Of a stretch of 64,000 bases of DNA, positions 16,797 to 25,293 are shown in pieces (the first letter of the stretch is position 1; each line of letters starts with the position of its first letter). Position numbers and translations under genes: made by a program. Origin of the DNA: Epilithonimonas hungarica (GTDB lineage Bacteria > Bacteroidota > Bacteroidia > Flavobacteriales > Weeksellaceae); assembly GCF_900102265.1 (NCBI RefSeq), contig NZ_FNBH01000001.1, forward strand, positions 992,001-1,056,000, written 5' to 3'. Below the pieces are notes generated by a model. It saw only the letters and a list, made by a program, of their open reading frames with translations. It was not told the origin of the DNA and searched no databases.

Positions 16797-18710
16797 TTAT
16801 TTCAATATAAAGTTAACAATCAATACAATTCCTATCGCCAATGACATAATCAGCACATAGTTTTCCACGTTCCCGTTTTGGAGACGTTTCGCCGCTCTTC
16901 CAGAATCCTGCGCCCCTAAACCAATAAAATTCACAATCGGGTCAAGAACTGCTTTATCAAACATAGCCGCCGCTTTTCCAGCTTCTTCAATTGGTCTTAC
17001 AATGCAGGCATTATAAATCTCATCCACGAACAGCTTCTTAGCGGATAATTTTTCCCATCCAGAATATTGTTCTTCCGGAAGTGCTTTTTTCTGTTTCTTA
17101 ACGTAAGTATTCTTAACAAAAAACCAAACTGTGAAGAACATTAATATCGTAGCACCTAGAAGAATCATTTCTGTGTTGAAATTAACTCCGGAAAGAGTTG
17201 CTTCCATTTCACTGAAGCTCTGCTCTGTCAATACTGGTTTCAACCATTCCAATAGTTTTGCATAATGACCATGTCCTATGAAGTGAGGAAGATTAATTAA
17301 ACCTCCAACAACTGAAAGTACGGCCAAAACGATCAATGGCAAGGTCATATTCACCGGACTTTCGTGCAAGTGATGTTTTTGTTCTTCTGTACCTCTGAAC
17401 TGTCCGTGGAAAGTCAAATAGTACAATCTGAACATATAAGTTGCGGTAATAGCAGCTAAAATGAATAACATTACCCAATAGATCGGGTTTTTAGCATAAG
17501 CTGCAACCAAAATTTCGTCTTTGGAAATCATACCAGATAGTAACGGGAAACCAGATATTGCCAATGTTCCGATAAGAAAAGTAGCGTGTGTGATAGGAAT
17601 GTACTTTTTCAGTCCACCCATAAAACGCATATCCTGCTCGTTACTCATTGCGTGGATCACAGAACCTGCTCCTAAGAATAACAAAGCTTTGAAGAAAGCG
17701 TGTGTCATTACGTGGAACATTGCTGTTGTATAAGCCCCCAATCCTAAAGCAATGAACATGAATCCAAGTTGAGAAACTGTAGAATATGCCAAGACCTTTT
17801 TGATGTCGTTTTGACGAAGTGCATAAAAGCCTGCTAAAGCCGCAGTCAAGAATCCGATCAGTAAAATTCCGTCCTGTACTGTTGGCGCTAATGTGAATAA
17901 GAAGTTTGACCTTACAACCAAATAAACCCCAGCTGTAACCATCGTTGCAGCGTGAATCAATGCAGAAACCGGGGTTGGTCCGGCCATCGCATCCGGTAAC
18001 CATGTGTATAAAGGAACCTGGGCAGATTTACCAGTTGCTCCGATGAACAAACTTGCTGTGATGAATATAATCGTTGTGCCATCTAATTCAAAACTTGAAG
18101 CATTTTGAGCGACAGAAAGATAATCGATAGCGTTAACATTGGCTGCGATCGCGAAAATCCCGATCAATAGACCAAGGTCACCAATACGGTTCATGATGAA
18201 AGCCTTTCTTGCCGCTTTTCCATAATCTTCATTGGTGTACCAGAATCCAATCAATAGATAGGAACAAAGTCCTACACCTTCCCAACCGATGAATAGGATC
18301 AGATAATTGCTTCCTAAAACCAAAAGCAACATTGAGAAGATGAAAAGATTCAGATAAGCGAAAAACTTATAGAAACCTTTATCGTGGCTCATATAACCGA
18401 TAGAGTAGAGGTGTATCAATGACCCGATCCCGGTAATGATCATTACCATCATCAATGATAACTGGTCAATTTGGAAACCAAAATTAACCTGGATCCCATT
18501 CACTCTAAACCATTCGAAAGCTTTTACAATAACAGGAGCACTTTCTTTGTCAAAGCCTAAAAATATACTTGCACTGATAACAAACGAAGCGAAAACTACC
18601 AATGTTGCTAATCCTCCAACCAATATTTTAGGAAGGTTTTTTCCAAAAAGACTGTTGATAAGAAATCCAACTAAAGGTAAAAGTACGATCGCATAAACTA
18701 AATTTTCCAT
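16797..18710 (-). CDS. nuoL: NADH-quinone oxidoreductase subunit L
   Basis: A 637-residue distal membrane subunit of complex I. It carries FIGWEGVGLCSYLLIGFW, the GKSAQVPLYTWLPDAMAGPTPVSALIHAATMVTAGVYL core with its key Lys and His residues, and VLAYSTVSQLGFM. The C-terminal hydrophilic stretch and final helix fit the long lateral helix that braces the pump modules. Size is normal for NuoL (about 610-640). It sits between nuoK and nuoM. Confidence 0.95.
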   Translation of the reverse strand: MENLVYAIVLLPLVGFLINSLFGKNLPKILVGGLATLVVFASFVISASIFLGFDKESAPVIVKAFEWFRVNGIQVNFGFQIDQLSLMMVMIITGIGSLIHLYSIGYMSHDKGFYKFFAYLNLFIFSMLLLVLGSNYLILFIGWEGVGLCSYLLIGFWYTNEDYGKAARKAFIMNRIGDLGLLIGIFAIAANVNAIDYLSVAQNASSFELDGTTIIFITASLFIGATGKSAQVPLYTWLPDAMAGPTPVSALIHAATMVTAGVYLVVRSNFLFTLAPTVQDGILLIGFLTAALAGFYALRQNDIKKVLAYSTVSQLGFMFIALGLGAYTTAMFHVMTHAFFKALLFLGAGSVIHAMSNEQDMRFMGGLKKYIPITHATFLIGTLAISGFPLLSGMISKDEILVAAYAKNPIYWVMLFILAAITATYMFRLYYLTFHGQFRGTEEQKHHLHESPVNMTLPLIVLAVLSVVGGLINLPHFIGHGHYAKLLEWLKPVLTEQSFSEMEATLSGVNFNTEMILLGATILMFFTVWFFVKNTYVKKQKKALPEEQYSGWEKLSAKKLFVDEIYNACIVRPIEEAGKAAAMFDKAVLDPIVNFIGLGAQDSGRAAKRLQNGNVENYVLIMSLAIGIVLIVNFILK

Positions 18711-18718
18711 TCCTTTTA

Positions 18719-19051
18719 TTATCCTCTTAATTTATTAAAAATACTTACGTCCACAGATCTGGTATTTCTGTACATCATTGCGATGATTGCCAATCCTACA
18801 GCTACTTCTGCCGCCGCAACCACCATTATGAAGAAAACCAAAAGCTGACCGTTGCCATCTCCTTTGTATGCAGAAAAAGCTGCCAATAAAAGATTCACAG
18901 AATTAAGCATCAATTCTACACATCCTAATATTACGATGGCATTTTTGCGGATCAAAACGCCTAAAACACCAAGGCAGAACAAAACTGTACTCAGAATAAT
19001 AAAATATTCCAAAGGTATCTGCTGTATAAATGTATTTACATCTCCTCCCAT
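18719..19051 (-). CDS. nuoK: NADH-quinone oxidoreductase subunit K
   Basis: A 110-residue protein with three membrane helices. Helix 2 carries NAIVILGCVELMLNSVNLLLAAFS with the conserved Glu of the E-channel, and helix 3 has VVAAAEVAVGLAIIAM with the second conserved Glu. I use ATG 19051 (MGGDVNTFIQQIPLEY), 4 nt after the nuoJ stop, because the longer frame would overlap nuoJ and add residues atypical for NuoK. Confidence 0.94.
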   Translation of the reverse strand: MGGDVNTFIQQIPLEYFIILSTVLFCLGVLGVLIRKNAIVILGCVELMLNSVNLLLAAFSAYKGDGNGQLLVFFIMVVAAAEVAVGLAIIAMMYRNTRSVDVSIFNKLRG

Positions 19052-19055
19052 AATC

Positions 19056-19553
19056 TTATAAATCTTTTTTACCGATAAGAACAGCACCTACAATTCCTGC
19101 TAAAATCAGGATAGAGGCCAATTCAAATGGCAATACATATTCGTTAAACAATAACCTTCCCAGATTTTTGGTCAAACCAACCGAATGGTCGATATTATCC
19201 ACCACAGTTGTTTTTCCGGAAAGACCCCTATAAGCTCCTAACATTCCTACGAACAAGATGCAAACCGAAATAATACCAATGAATTTCGGAAGGTTCGCCT
19301 TCTTACTTTCATCTTCTTTATTAAGGTTCAGCATCATCAGAATATAAAGGAACAATACCATAATGGCACCTGTATAGACAATGATCTGAACGATTCCTAA
19401 AAATTGGGCATTGAGAAGAATATACATTCCTGCGATAGAGAACATCGTCACAATAAGTGAAAGGATGGCATATAAAGGATTCCTTGCAAATACAAAGTAA
19501 ACAGCACTTGAAATTGCTAAAAATGCGACTAAGAAAAATAAAACTTGATCCAT
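19056..19553 (-). CDS. nuoJ: NADH-quinone oxidoreductase subunit J
   Basis: A 165-residue membrane subunit with five predicted helices. The pi-bulge helix region AQFLGIVQIIVYTGAIMVLFLYILMML is the signature of NuoJ/ND6. It helps couple the quinone site to the proton channels. The start ATG overlaps the last base of the nuoI stop codon, and its stop lies 4 nt before nuoK, so nuoI-J-K are tightly coupled. Confidence 0.94.
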   Translation of the reverse strand: MDQVLFFLVAFLAISSAVYFVFARNPLYAILSLIVTMFSIAGMYILLNAQFLGIVQIIVYTGAIMVLFLYILMMLNLNKEDESKKANLPKFIGIISVCILFVGMLGAYRGLSGKTTVVDNIDHSVGLTKNLGRLLFNEYVLPFELASILILAGIVGAVLIGKKDL

Positions 19554-20110
19554 TATTTTACTGCCTTTTTTTGTTTCTCAGATTGTCTTTCTGTGATGTC
19601 AATCCTTGCATTGATTTTTTCAACCAGCTTTTCTTTACCATAGATAAAAGAATTTCTATTTTGTTCTACATCTACCAATCTGTCTGTGAGATAGATAGCG
19701 GATTTAGGGCAAGCTTCCTCACACATTCCGCAGAAGATACATCTTAGCATATTGATCTCATAGATCTCAGCATATTTCTCTTCTCTGTAAAGATGCTTCT
19801 CGTCTTTGGTTCTTTCAGCAGCCGTCATTGTTATTGCCTCTGCAGGACAAGCTACGGCACAAAGTCCACAAGCCGTACATCTTTCTCTACCTTCCTCGTC
19901 TCTTTTCAAAACGTGCTGGCCTCTCCAGATTTCGGCTCTTGGTTTCTGAACCTCCGGATAAGAATAAACTGCAGGTGCTCCTTTCATCACGGTTCTTACG
20001 GCGTGCTTAAAAGTGATTCCCATTCCTTTGAAGATCGCCGGCAGGTAGATCTTTTCCGCAATGGTCATTTCTTTATTCGAAACAACTTTTGATCTGTTAG
20101 TAAGTTTCAT
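19553..20110 (-). CDS. nuoI: NADH-quinone oxidoreductase subunit I (2x 4Fe-4S ferredoxin)
   Basis: A 185-residue peripheral arm subunit with two 4Fe-4S motifs, CTACGLCAVACP and CIFCGMCEEACP. These hold clusters N6a and N6b, which relay electrons from NuoG to NuoB. The N-terminal amphipathic region (IFKGMGITFKHAV) anchors it on the membrane arm. The C-terminus is Lys/Gln-rich. It overlaps nuoJ by one base and lies 92 nt after nuoH. Confidence 0.95.
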   Translation of the reverse strand: MKLTNRSKVVSNKEMTIAEKIYLPAIFKGMGITFKHAVRTVMKGAPAVYSYPEVQKPRAEIWRGQHVLKRDEEGRERCTACGLCAVACPAEAITMTAAERTKDEKHLYREEKYAEIYEINMLRCIFCGMCEEACPKSAIYLTDRLVDVEQNRNSFIYGKEKLVEKINARIDITERQSEKQKKAVK

Positions 20111-20202
20111 TTAATATAAGTTAGATGTTAGAAGCCAGATGTTAGATACTAGATTTTCAATCAAATAATCACATCACCTCATTATCAAATTTTCAATTTC
20201 AA

Positions 20203-21267
20203 TTAATTTCCAAATGCTAAAATCACAGCACCTGTTGCAATTAGATTTACCAATGCCAATGGAATCAAAGTTTTCCATCCAAGGTGCATTAATTGATCAT
20301 ATCTGAATCTCGGAAGTGTCCATCTGATCCACATGAAGATCAAAATCCCGATGATCGTTTTTGTTAAAAATGCAACAATACTTAATACTCCCGCAACATT
20401 TTCTCCCCAGTTATGGGTTACCCAATCGATTCCAGGATAATTATAACCTCCGAAGAATAGAACAACCATAAATGCATTAGAAATAAACATATTCACGTAT
20501 TCCCCGAACATATATAATCCTAATTTCATTGATGAATATTCGGTAGAATAACCAGTTACCAATTCAGATTCACATTCAGGCAGATCGAAAGGGTGACGGT
20601 TGGTCTCTGCCAAAGCAGCAACAAAAAATATTAAGAAAGCTAGTGGTTGATAAAGAATATTCCAGTTTATCCCAGAAATCGCAGGAATGAATCCCCAAAT
20701 TTTTCCAGCAGATTGAGCTTCAGAAATTGCTTTTAGATCAAGACTTCCTGTCATCATAATGATAGAAAGTAATGCTAATCCCATTGCCAACTCATAAGAA
20801 ATCATTTGAGAGGAAGCTCTGATCGCACCTAATAATGAATATTTGTTGTTAGAGGCCCAGCCTCCGATCATGATTCCGTAAACTCCAATAGAGGCCATCC
20901 CGATGATGAAAAGAACCCCAACATCGATATTGGCAACCTGAAGGTCGTAAGAAATTCCTCCGAAATTCAATGTTTTACCCCAAGGAATTACAGCTCCCGT
21001 GATCAATGAAATAAACATCACCAATGATGGTCCCAGAATGAAAAGGAATTTTTCAGCGTTAGCGGGTGTGAAATCCTCCTTAAAGAAAAATTTTCCACCG
21101 TCTGCCAAAGGCTGTAATAGTCCAAACGGTCCGGCCCTGTTTGGTCCGATTCTGTCCTGCATAATAGACGCCACTTTTCTTTCTGCCCAAGTAGAGTAGG
21201 CGGCAATAGTAAGTGCCAAAAGGAACAGCGCCAATACTAATATGATTTTAAAAGTCAGTAATTCCAT
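20203..21267 (-). CDS. nuoH: NADH-quinone oxidoreductase subunit H
   Basis: A 354-residue heel subunit of the membrane arm with about eight helices. Diagnostic segments are AERKVASIMQDRIGPNRAGPFGLLQPLADGGKF, ASNNKYSLLGAIRASSQMISYELAMGL, and the acidic quinone-cavity loop AETNRHPFDLPECESELVTGYSTEYS. It forms the quinone chamber with NuoB and NuoD. Length is slightly above the usual 325-350. Confidence 0.95.
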   Translation of the reverse strand: MELLTFKIILVLALFLLALTIAAYSTWAERKVASIMQDRIGPNRAGPFGLLQPLADGGKFFFKEDFTPANAEKFLFILGPSLVMFISLITGAVIPWGKTLNFGGISYDLQVANIDVGVLFIIGMASIGVYGIMIGGWASNNKYSLLGAIRASSQMISYELAMGLALLSIIMMTGSLDLKAISEAQSAGKIWGFIPAISGINWNILYQPLAFLIFFVAALAETNRHPFDLPECESELVTGYSTEYSSMKLGLYMFGEYVNMFISNAFMVVLFFGGYNYPGIDWVTHNWGENVAGVLSIVAFLTKTIIGILIFMWIRWTLPRFRYDQLMHLGWKTLIPLALVNLIATGAVILAFGN

Positions 21268-21326
21268 ATTTTAAAAGTTCAAAATTTAAAGTTCAAAGTT
21301 TAAAAAAGTTGAATTTAAATTTTTAA

Positions 21327-22346
21327 TTAACTATCTAATTTTTCAATTTCTTTTTCGTCTGCTACACCGATCTCCTTGGCTTCCGGATTATCCAAAATAT
21401 TGTAGCTGTCTGTTTTTTTCTCATAATGATTAAGAGAGATCACAGAATGTCTATCGATATGTCTTGGACCTTCGATATTCCAAAGTGCTGTGTCTTTTTT
21501 ATGGAAACGACACTCATCACAGATCCAATCCTCAACTTCACCGTATTGGTCTTTTCTTGCAGTTACTCTTACAACTGTATCACCCTTCATCCAAAGTACA
21601 GCTTTTCCGCTGCATTTTGTACAAGAACAAGTTGCGTTGTAAGGTTTTGTGAACCAAACTCTGCTTTCGAATCTTGCCGTTCTATCTGTTAAGGCCCCGA
21701 CTGGACAAACGTCGATCACATTTCCGATGAAATCATTGTCCAACGCTTTATTCAACATTGTTGAAATCTCTGCGTGGTCACCTCTGTAAAGGATTCCATG
21801 CTCTCTTTTTTCAGTTAACTGATTCGCAGCCAATACACATCTTGCGCAAAGGATACAACGGTTCATATTCAGTTTGATGTTTGGACCGATGTCGTCTGCA
21901 TCATAAGTATTTCTCTCAAATTCTGTTCTGGTATTGGCAACACCGTGTTCGTAACCCAGATCCTGAAGGTGACATTCTCCAGCCTGATCACAAATTGGGC
22001 AATCCAAAGGGTGATTTACCAAAAGAAATTCGGTAACCGCTTTTCTACCTTCCTGTGCTTTTTCAGAAGTCAGATTTTTTACTTCCATTCCGTCCATAAC
22101 ACCTGTTCTACAGCTGGCAACCAATTTAGGCATTGGTCTAGGGTCTGCTTCAGAACCTTTAGAAACCTCTACCAGACAAGTTCTACATCTACCACCGCTG
22201 GTCTCCAATTTGCTGTAATAGCACATTGCTGGCGGAACAGATTTCCCACCAATTTGTCTTGCAGCTTCTAGGATAGAAGTACCAGGCAAAACTTCGGTAG
22301 TTTGTCCGTCTATGGTCACTTTAAATTTTTTGACTTCTTCGCTCAT
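21327..22346 (-). CDS. nuoG: NADH-quinone oxidoreductase subunit G, short form lacking the molybdopterin-like domain
   Basis: Only 339 residues, against roughly 780-910 in T. thermophilus and E. coli. The N-terminal ferredoxin domain (cysteines in AMCYYSKL and GGRCRTC, N1b), the HPLDCPICDQAGEC block (N5, with the His ligand) and CILCARC plus CPVG (N4) are all present. The protein ends soon after a Cys-rich start of the catalytic-like domain (CSCTKC, WICDEC). The gene ends cleanly with a stop, and nuoH follows in register, so this looks like a normal short flavobacterial form rather than a frameshift. Electron transfer N1b-N5-N4 should be intact. Confidence 0.92.
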   Translation of the reverse strand: MSEEVKKFKVTIDGQTTEVLPGTSILEAARQIGGKSVPPAMCYYSKLETSGGRCRTCLVEVSKGSEADPRPMPKLVASCRTGVMDGMEVKNLTSEKAQEGRKAVTEFLLVNHPLDCPICDQAGECHLQDLGYEHGVANTRTEFERNTYDADDIGPNIKLNMNRCILCARCVLAANQLTEKREHGILYRGDHAEISTMLNKALDNDFIGNVIDVCPVGALTDRTARFESRVWFTKPYNATCSCTKCSGKAVLWMKGDTVVRVTARKDQYGEVEDWICDECRFHKKDTALWNIEGPRHIDRHSVISLNHYEKKTDSYNILDNPEAKEIGVADEKEIEKLDS

Positions 22347-22388
22347 ATCTTATGCTTTTGGCTATATGCGTGCAGCAATAGTCTATTT

Positions 22389-23237
22389 TTAATTCTTTAT
22401 TTTTCTATTAAATACGTATCCGATCCCAAAATTGATCTGGTAGAATACGAAGTCCTGACTCGCTTTATCCGGCTTATTATTAAGAGTAGTTTTGATATCC
22501 GGCATATTGATATAACCGAATTTTCCTTCTACTCTTGCCATCCAATGATTCCAAAATACCAGGTCGATGTTCGTTCTCGCATCCAACCCGAATCCTGCTA
22601 AATGATATCTATCACTTCTCTCATTTCCAAAAAGCTTAACATTACTTTTCGGCATCAGTGCACCAATACCGCCTCCATAAGCCCAAAAGATGTTAAAATC
22701 TTTTTTGGATAAAATGTTCTTGTATTTTTCCAGACCCAGATTGATATAATTAAGTCCATCGGTATGTTCAAATGTCAAAAATTGCTCATCTAATAAATTG
22801 ATTTGACCATTCTGAACCATATTGGCATAAGTTGGATCCGAAAAGTGTCCGTTAATATCTACAGTCTGGTTCTGATCCATCACATATTTCATATGATCCT
22901 GAGCAATTACAACAGCTAGATTATCCTTAATAAAATAAGCCAGTCTAAAATTAAATTGCGGAATCGAAAGCCTGGTCGGATCGATGTAAGCCATACTTAA
23001 TTCAGAAGGTCTGTCTTTTGCTGTTACATTCTGCAAGGTAAAGTCGTAACCATTTCCTTTAAATCTGATGTCAGATTTACTAAATCCTGCTCTATTCCAA
23101 CCCCAAAAAACGAACATTGTTCCCTTGGAAAACTTAGATTGGGTATATCCGGAATTATCAACTGTGTCTTGATTTTGTCCAAACAACATTGTTGTTCCTA
23201 CAAAAAATACAAAAACTAATTCAAAGAACTTCTTCAT
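22389..23237 (-). CDS. Outer-membrane beta-barrel-like protein encoded between nuoF and nuoG
   Basis: A 282-residue protein with a signal peptide (MKKFFELVFVFFVGTTMLFGQ). The mature part is rich in amphipathic strands with aromatic ends (FVFWGWNRAGFS, FNFRLAYFIKDNLAVVIAQDHMKYV, INLGLEKY, FYQINFGIGYVF), which suits an outer-membrane barrel. It has no Fe-S, flavin or quinone motif and resembles no complex I subunit I know. It lies on the same strand, 44 nt after nuoF and 42 nt before nuoG, with no terminator visible on either side, so it is probably co-transcribed. Function unknown. Confidence 0.7.
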   Translation of the reverse strand: MKKFFELVFVFFVGTTMLFGQNQDTVDNSGYTQSKFSKGTMFVFWGWNRAGFSKSDIRFKGNGYDFTLQNVTAKDRPSELSMAYIDPTRLSIPQFNFRLAYFIKDNLAVVIAQDHMKYVMDQNQTVDINGHFSDPTYANMVQNGQINLLDEQFLTFEHTDGLNYINLGLEKYKNILSKKDFNIFWAYGGGIGALMPKSNVKLFGNERSDRYHLAGFGLDARTNIDLVFWNHWMARVEGKFGYINMPDIKTTLNNKPDKASQDFVFYQINFGIGYVFNRKIKN

Positions 23238-23281
23238 TATTTCTAGTGAATTTGAAAATACAAATTCTATTAAATCTTTAT

Positions 23282-24637
23282 TTAACTGTTACTCACAGCT
23301 GGAATAGGGTCTGCATAGTTTGCTATTCCGTAATTTTGAGTTTGGCTCAACTCAGGATTGTTAACGTGCCATTCAAACTCATCTCTGAAGTGTCTGATAG
23401 CAGCAGCAACTGGCCATGCAGCAGCATCTCCCAAAGGACAAATGGTGTTCCCTTCGATTTTTCTCTGGATGTCCCAAAGCAGATCGATGTCTTCCATTTT
23501 ACCTTCTCCTTTTTCTATTTTTTTCAAGATCTTGTACATCCATCCCGTTCCTTCACGGCAAGGTGTACACTGCCCACAGCTCTCGTGATTGTAGAATCTT
23601 GCTAAAGTCATTGTATGATTGACTACACACTGGTCTTCATCCAAAACAATAAATCCACCTGAACCCATCATTGTTCCAGTAGCGAAACCACCGTCAGCAA
23701 GGGATTCATAATTCATATATCTTGGTTCTCCGTTGATGGTTTTCAGTAATAAGTTTGCAGGAACGATTGGAACAGAACTTCCTCCAGGAATACAGGCTTT
23801 CAGCTTTTTACCATTCGGGATTCCACCACAATATTCATCGGAATAAATGAATTCTTCAACCGTAATGGTCATATCGATTTCATAAACGCCTGGTTTGTTG
23901 ATGTTACCGCAGGCAGAAATCAATTTAGTTCCTGTTGACCTTCCAACGCCTATTTTAGCATACTCAGCGCCACCAATTTCGATGATTGGTACAACTGCTG
24001 CAATAGATTCAACATTGTTCACAACTGTTGGTCTTTCCCAAAGACCTTTTACAGCAGGGAAAGGTGGTTTAAGTCTTGGATTTCCTCTTCTTCCTTCAAG
24101 AGATTCAAGAAGTGCAGTTTCTTCACCACAAATGTAAGCTCCGCCACCTCTTTGAACATAGATTTCCAGATCGAAACCAGTTCCTAAGATGTTTTTTCCA
24201 AGAAAACCCGCCGCTTTTGCTTCATCGATTGCTTCTTCCAAAATATCCGGGATCCAGGAATATTCTCCTCTGATATATATATAGGACGTATTGGAACCTA
24301 AAGTGTAGGACGAAATCAACATTCCTTCAATCAAAAGATGAGGAAGAAACTCCATCAGATATCTGTCCTTGAAAGTTCCCGGTTCGGATTCATCAGCATT
24401 CACGACCAAATGTCTTGGAACACCTTCCGGCTTTGCAAGGAAACTCCACTTCATTCCCGTTGGGAAACCTGCGCCACCACGACCACGAAGTCCTGAAGTT
24501 TTAACTTCTTCCAGGATTTCTTCAGGCTTCATTTTAAGAGCTTTTTCCGCAGCTTCGTAACCACCGTGTTTACGATACGTTTCAAAGTAACGGATTCCCT
24601 CTATATGTGCATTTTTAAGTAAAAGTTTTTTACCCAT
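23282..24637 (-). CDS. nuoF: NADH-quinone oxidoreductase subunit F (NADH/FMN-binding)
   Basis: A 451-residue subunit carrying the NADH and FMN sites. GRGGAGFPTGMKW is the glycine-rich nucleotide loop, and VVNADESEPGTFKDR is the FMN/NADH contact. The 4Fe-4S cluster N3 motif is ESCGQCTPCREG with a distal Cys in NTICPLGDA. It oxidises NADH and passes electrons to the Fe-S chain. It lies 10 nt after nuoE, and a barrel gene intervenes before nuoG. Length is typical. Confidence 0.95.
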   Translation of the reverse strand: MGKKLLLKNAHIEGIRYFETYRKHGGYEAAEKALKMKPEEILEEVKTSGLRGRGGAGFPTGMKWSFLAKPEGVPRHLVVNADESEPGTFKDRYLMEFLPHLLIEGMLISSYTLGSNTSYIYIRGEYSWIPDILEEAIDEAKAAGFLGKNILGTGFDLEIYVQRGGGAYICGEETALLESLEGRRGNPRLKPPFPAVKGLWERPTVVNNVESIAAVVPIIEIGGAEYAKIGVGRSTGTKLISACGNINKPGVYEIDMTITVEEFIYSDEYCGGIPNGKKLKACIPGGSSVPIVPANLLLKTINGEPRYMNYESLADGGFATGTMMGSGGFIVLDEDQCVVNHTMTLARFYNHESCGQCTPCREGTGWMYKILKKIEKGEGKMEDIDLLWDIQRKIEGNTICPLGDAAAWPVAAAIRHFRDEFEWHVNNPELSQTQNYGIANYADPIPAVSNS

Positions 24638-24647
24638 TTCTTTACTA

Positions 24648-25157
24648 TTAATCTAAAGCGATGGCTCCTTGTCTGCAAAGGTCAAGAATCTCGTCAACTT
24701 TTTCTATTGTTAAATTTTCATGAAAGAATTTTCCCAATTGCATCATTGGTGCATATCCACAAGCTCCAAGGCATTCAGCTGGTTTCAAAGTGAATAACCC
24801 ATCTTCAGAAGTTTCTCCATCTTTGATATTCAGTTTTTTACGAATATGGTCTAGGATATTATCACTTCCGTTCAACATACAAGGACCGGTTCTACAAACT
24901 TCCAGAACATATTTCCCGACCGGCTTCATATTGAACATCGTATAGAAGGTTGCAACTTCATACACCTCAATAGGAGTGATACTCAATAATTCTGCAACAT
25001 AATCCATTACTGGAACAGCCAGCCAACCATCAAATTCTTTTTGTGCCAAATGCAAAACAGGAATAAGGGCAGACTTTTGTCTTCCTTCCGGATATCTTGC
25101 GATAATTTTATGAACCTGTGCTAAGCTTTCAGGTTTAAAAGCAATTGTTTCGCTCAT
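24648..25157 (-). CDS. nuoE: NADH-quinone oxidoreductase subunit E (thioredoxin-like 2Fe-2S)
   Basis: A 169-residue protein with a thioredoxin-like ferredoxin fold. The four ligands of cluster N1a are in CRTGPC and, about 40 residues later, AECLGAC. The N-terminal helical part includes RYPEGRQKSALIPVLHLAQ. It sits with NuoF and NuoG at the NADH-dehydrogenase tip. It is preceded by a 136-nt AT-rich spacer after nuoD containing TTAGATTTTAGA-type repeats. Confidence 0.95.
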   Translation of the reverse strand: MSETIAFKPESLAQVHKIIARYPEGRQKSALIPVLHLAQKEFDGWLAVPVMDYVAELLSITPIEVYEVATFYTMFNMKPVGKYVLEVCRTGPCMLNGSDNILDHIRKKLNIKDGETSEDGLFTLKPAECLGACGYAPMMQLGKFFHENLTIEKVDEILDLCRQGAIALD

Positions 25158-25293
25158 ATTTAAAGATTTTAGATTTTAGATCTTAGATTTTAGATGAAAA
25201 TCAATGTCTAAAAATCTTATCAATTTTATAATTTTTTATTATTAACAATTTCAGATTAATTTATAATTCATAATCTAAAATTTATAATTTCAA
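25158..25293. repeat. AT-rich spacer with TTAGATTTTAGA-type repeats (nuoD-nuoE gap)
   Basis: The sequence near 25162-25194 is a run of degenerate AGATTTTAGAT units. Similar low-complexity strings (GTTAGATGTTAGA, AAAGTTCAAAATTTAAAG, TTGATAATTGATA) occupy the nuoI-nuoH, nuoH-nuoG, nuoD-nuoC, nuoB-nuoA and ddl-coaD gaps. No gene is seen. Confidence 0.55.

Noticed and set aside
25158-25210. Possible CRISPR-like repeat in the nuoD-nuoE gap
   Set aside because: Units are short, degenerate and contiguous, with no spacers of uniform length.
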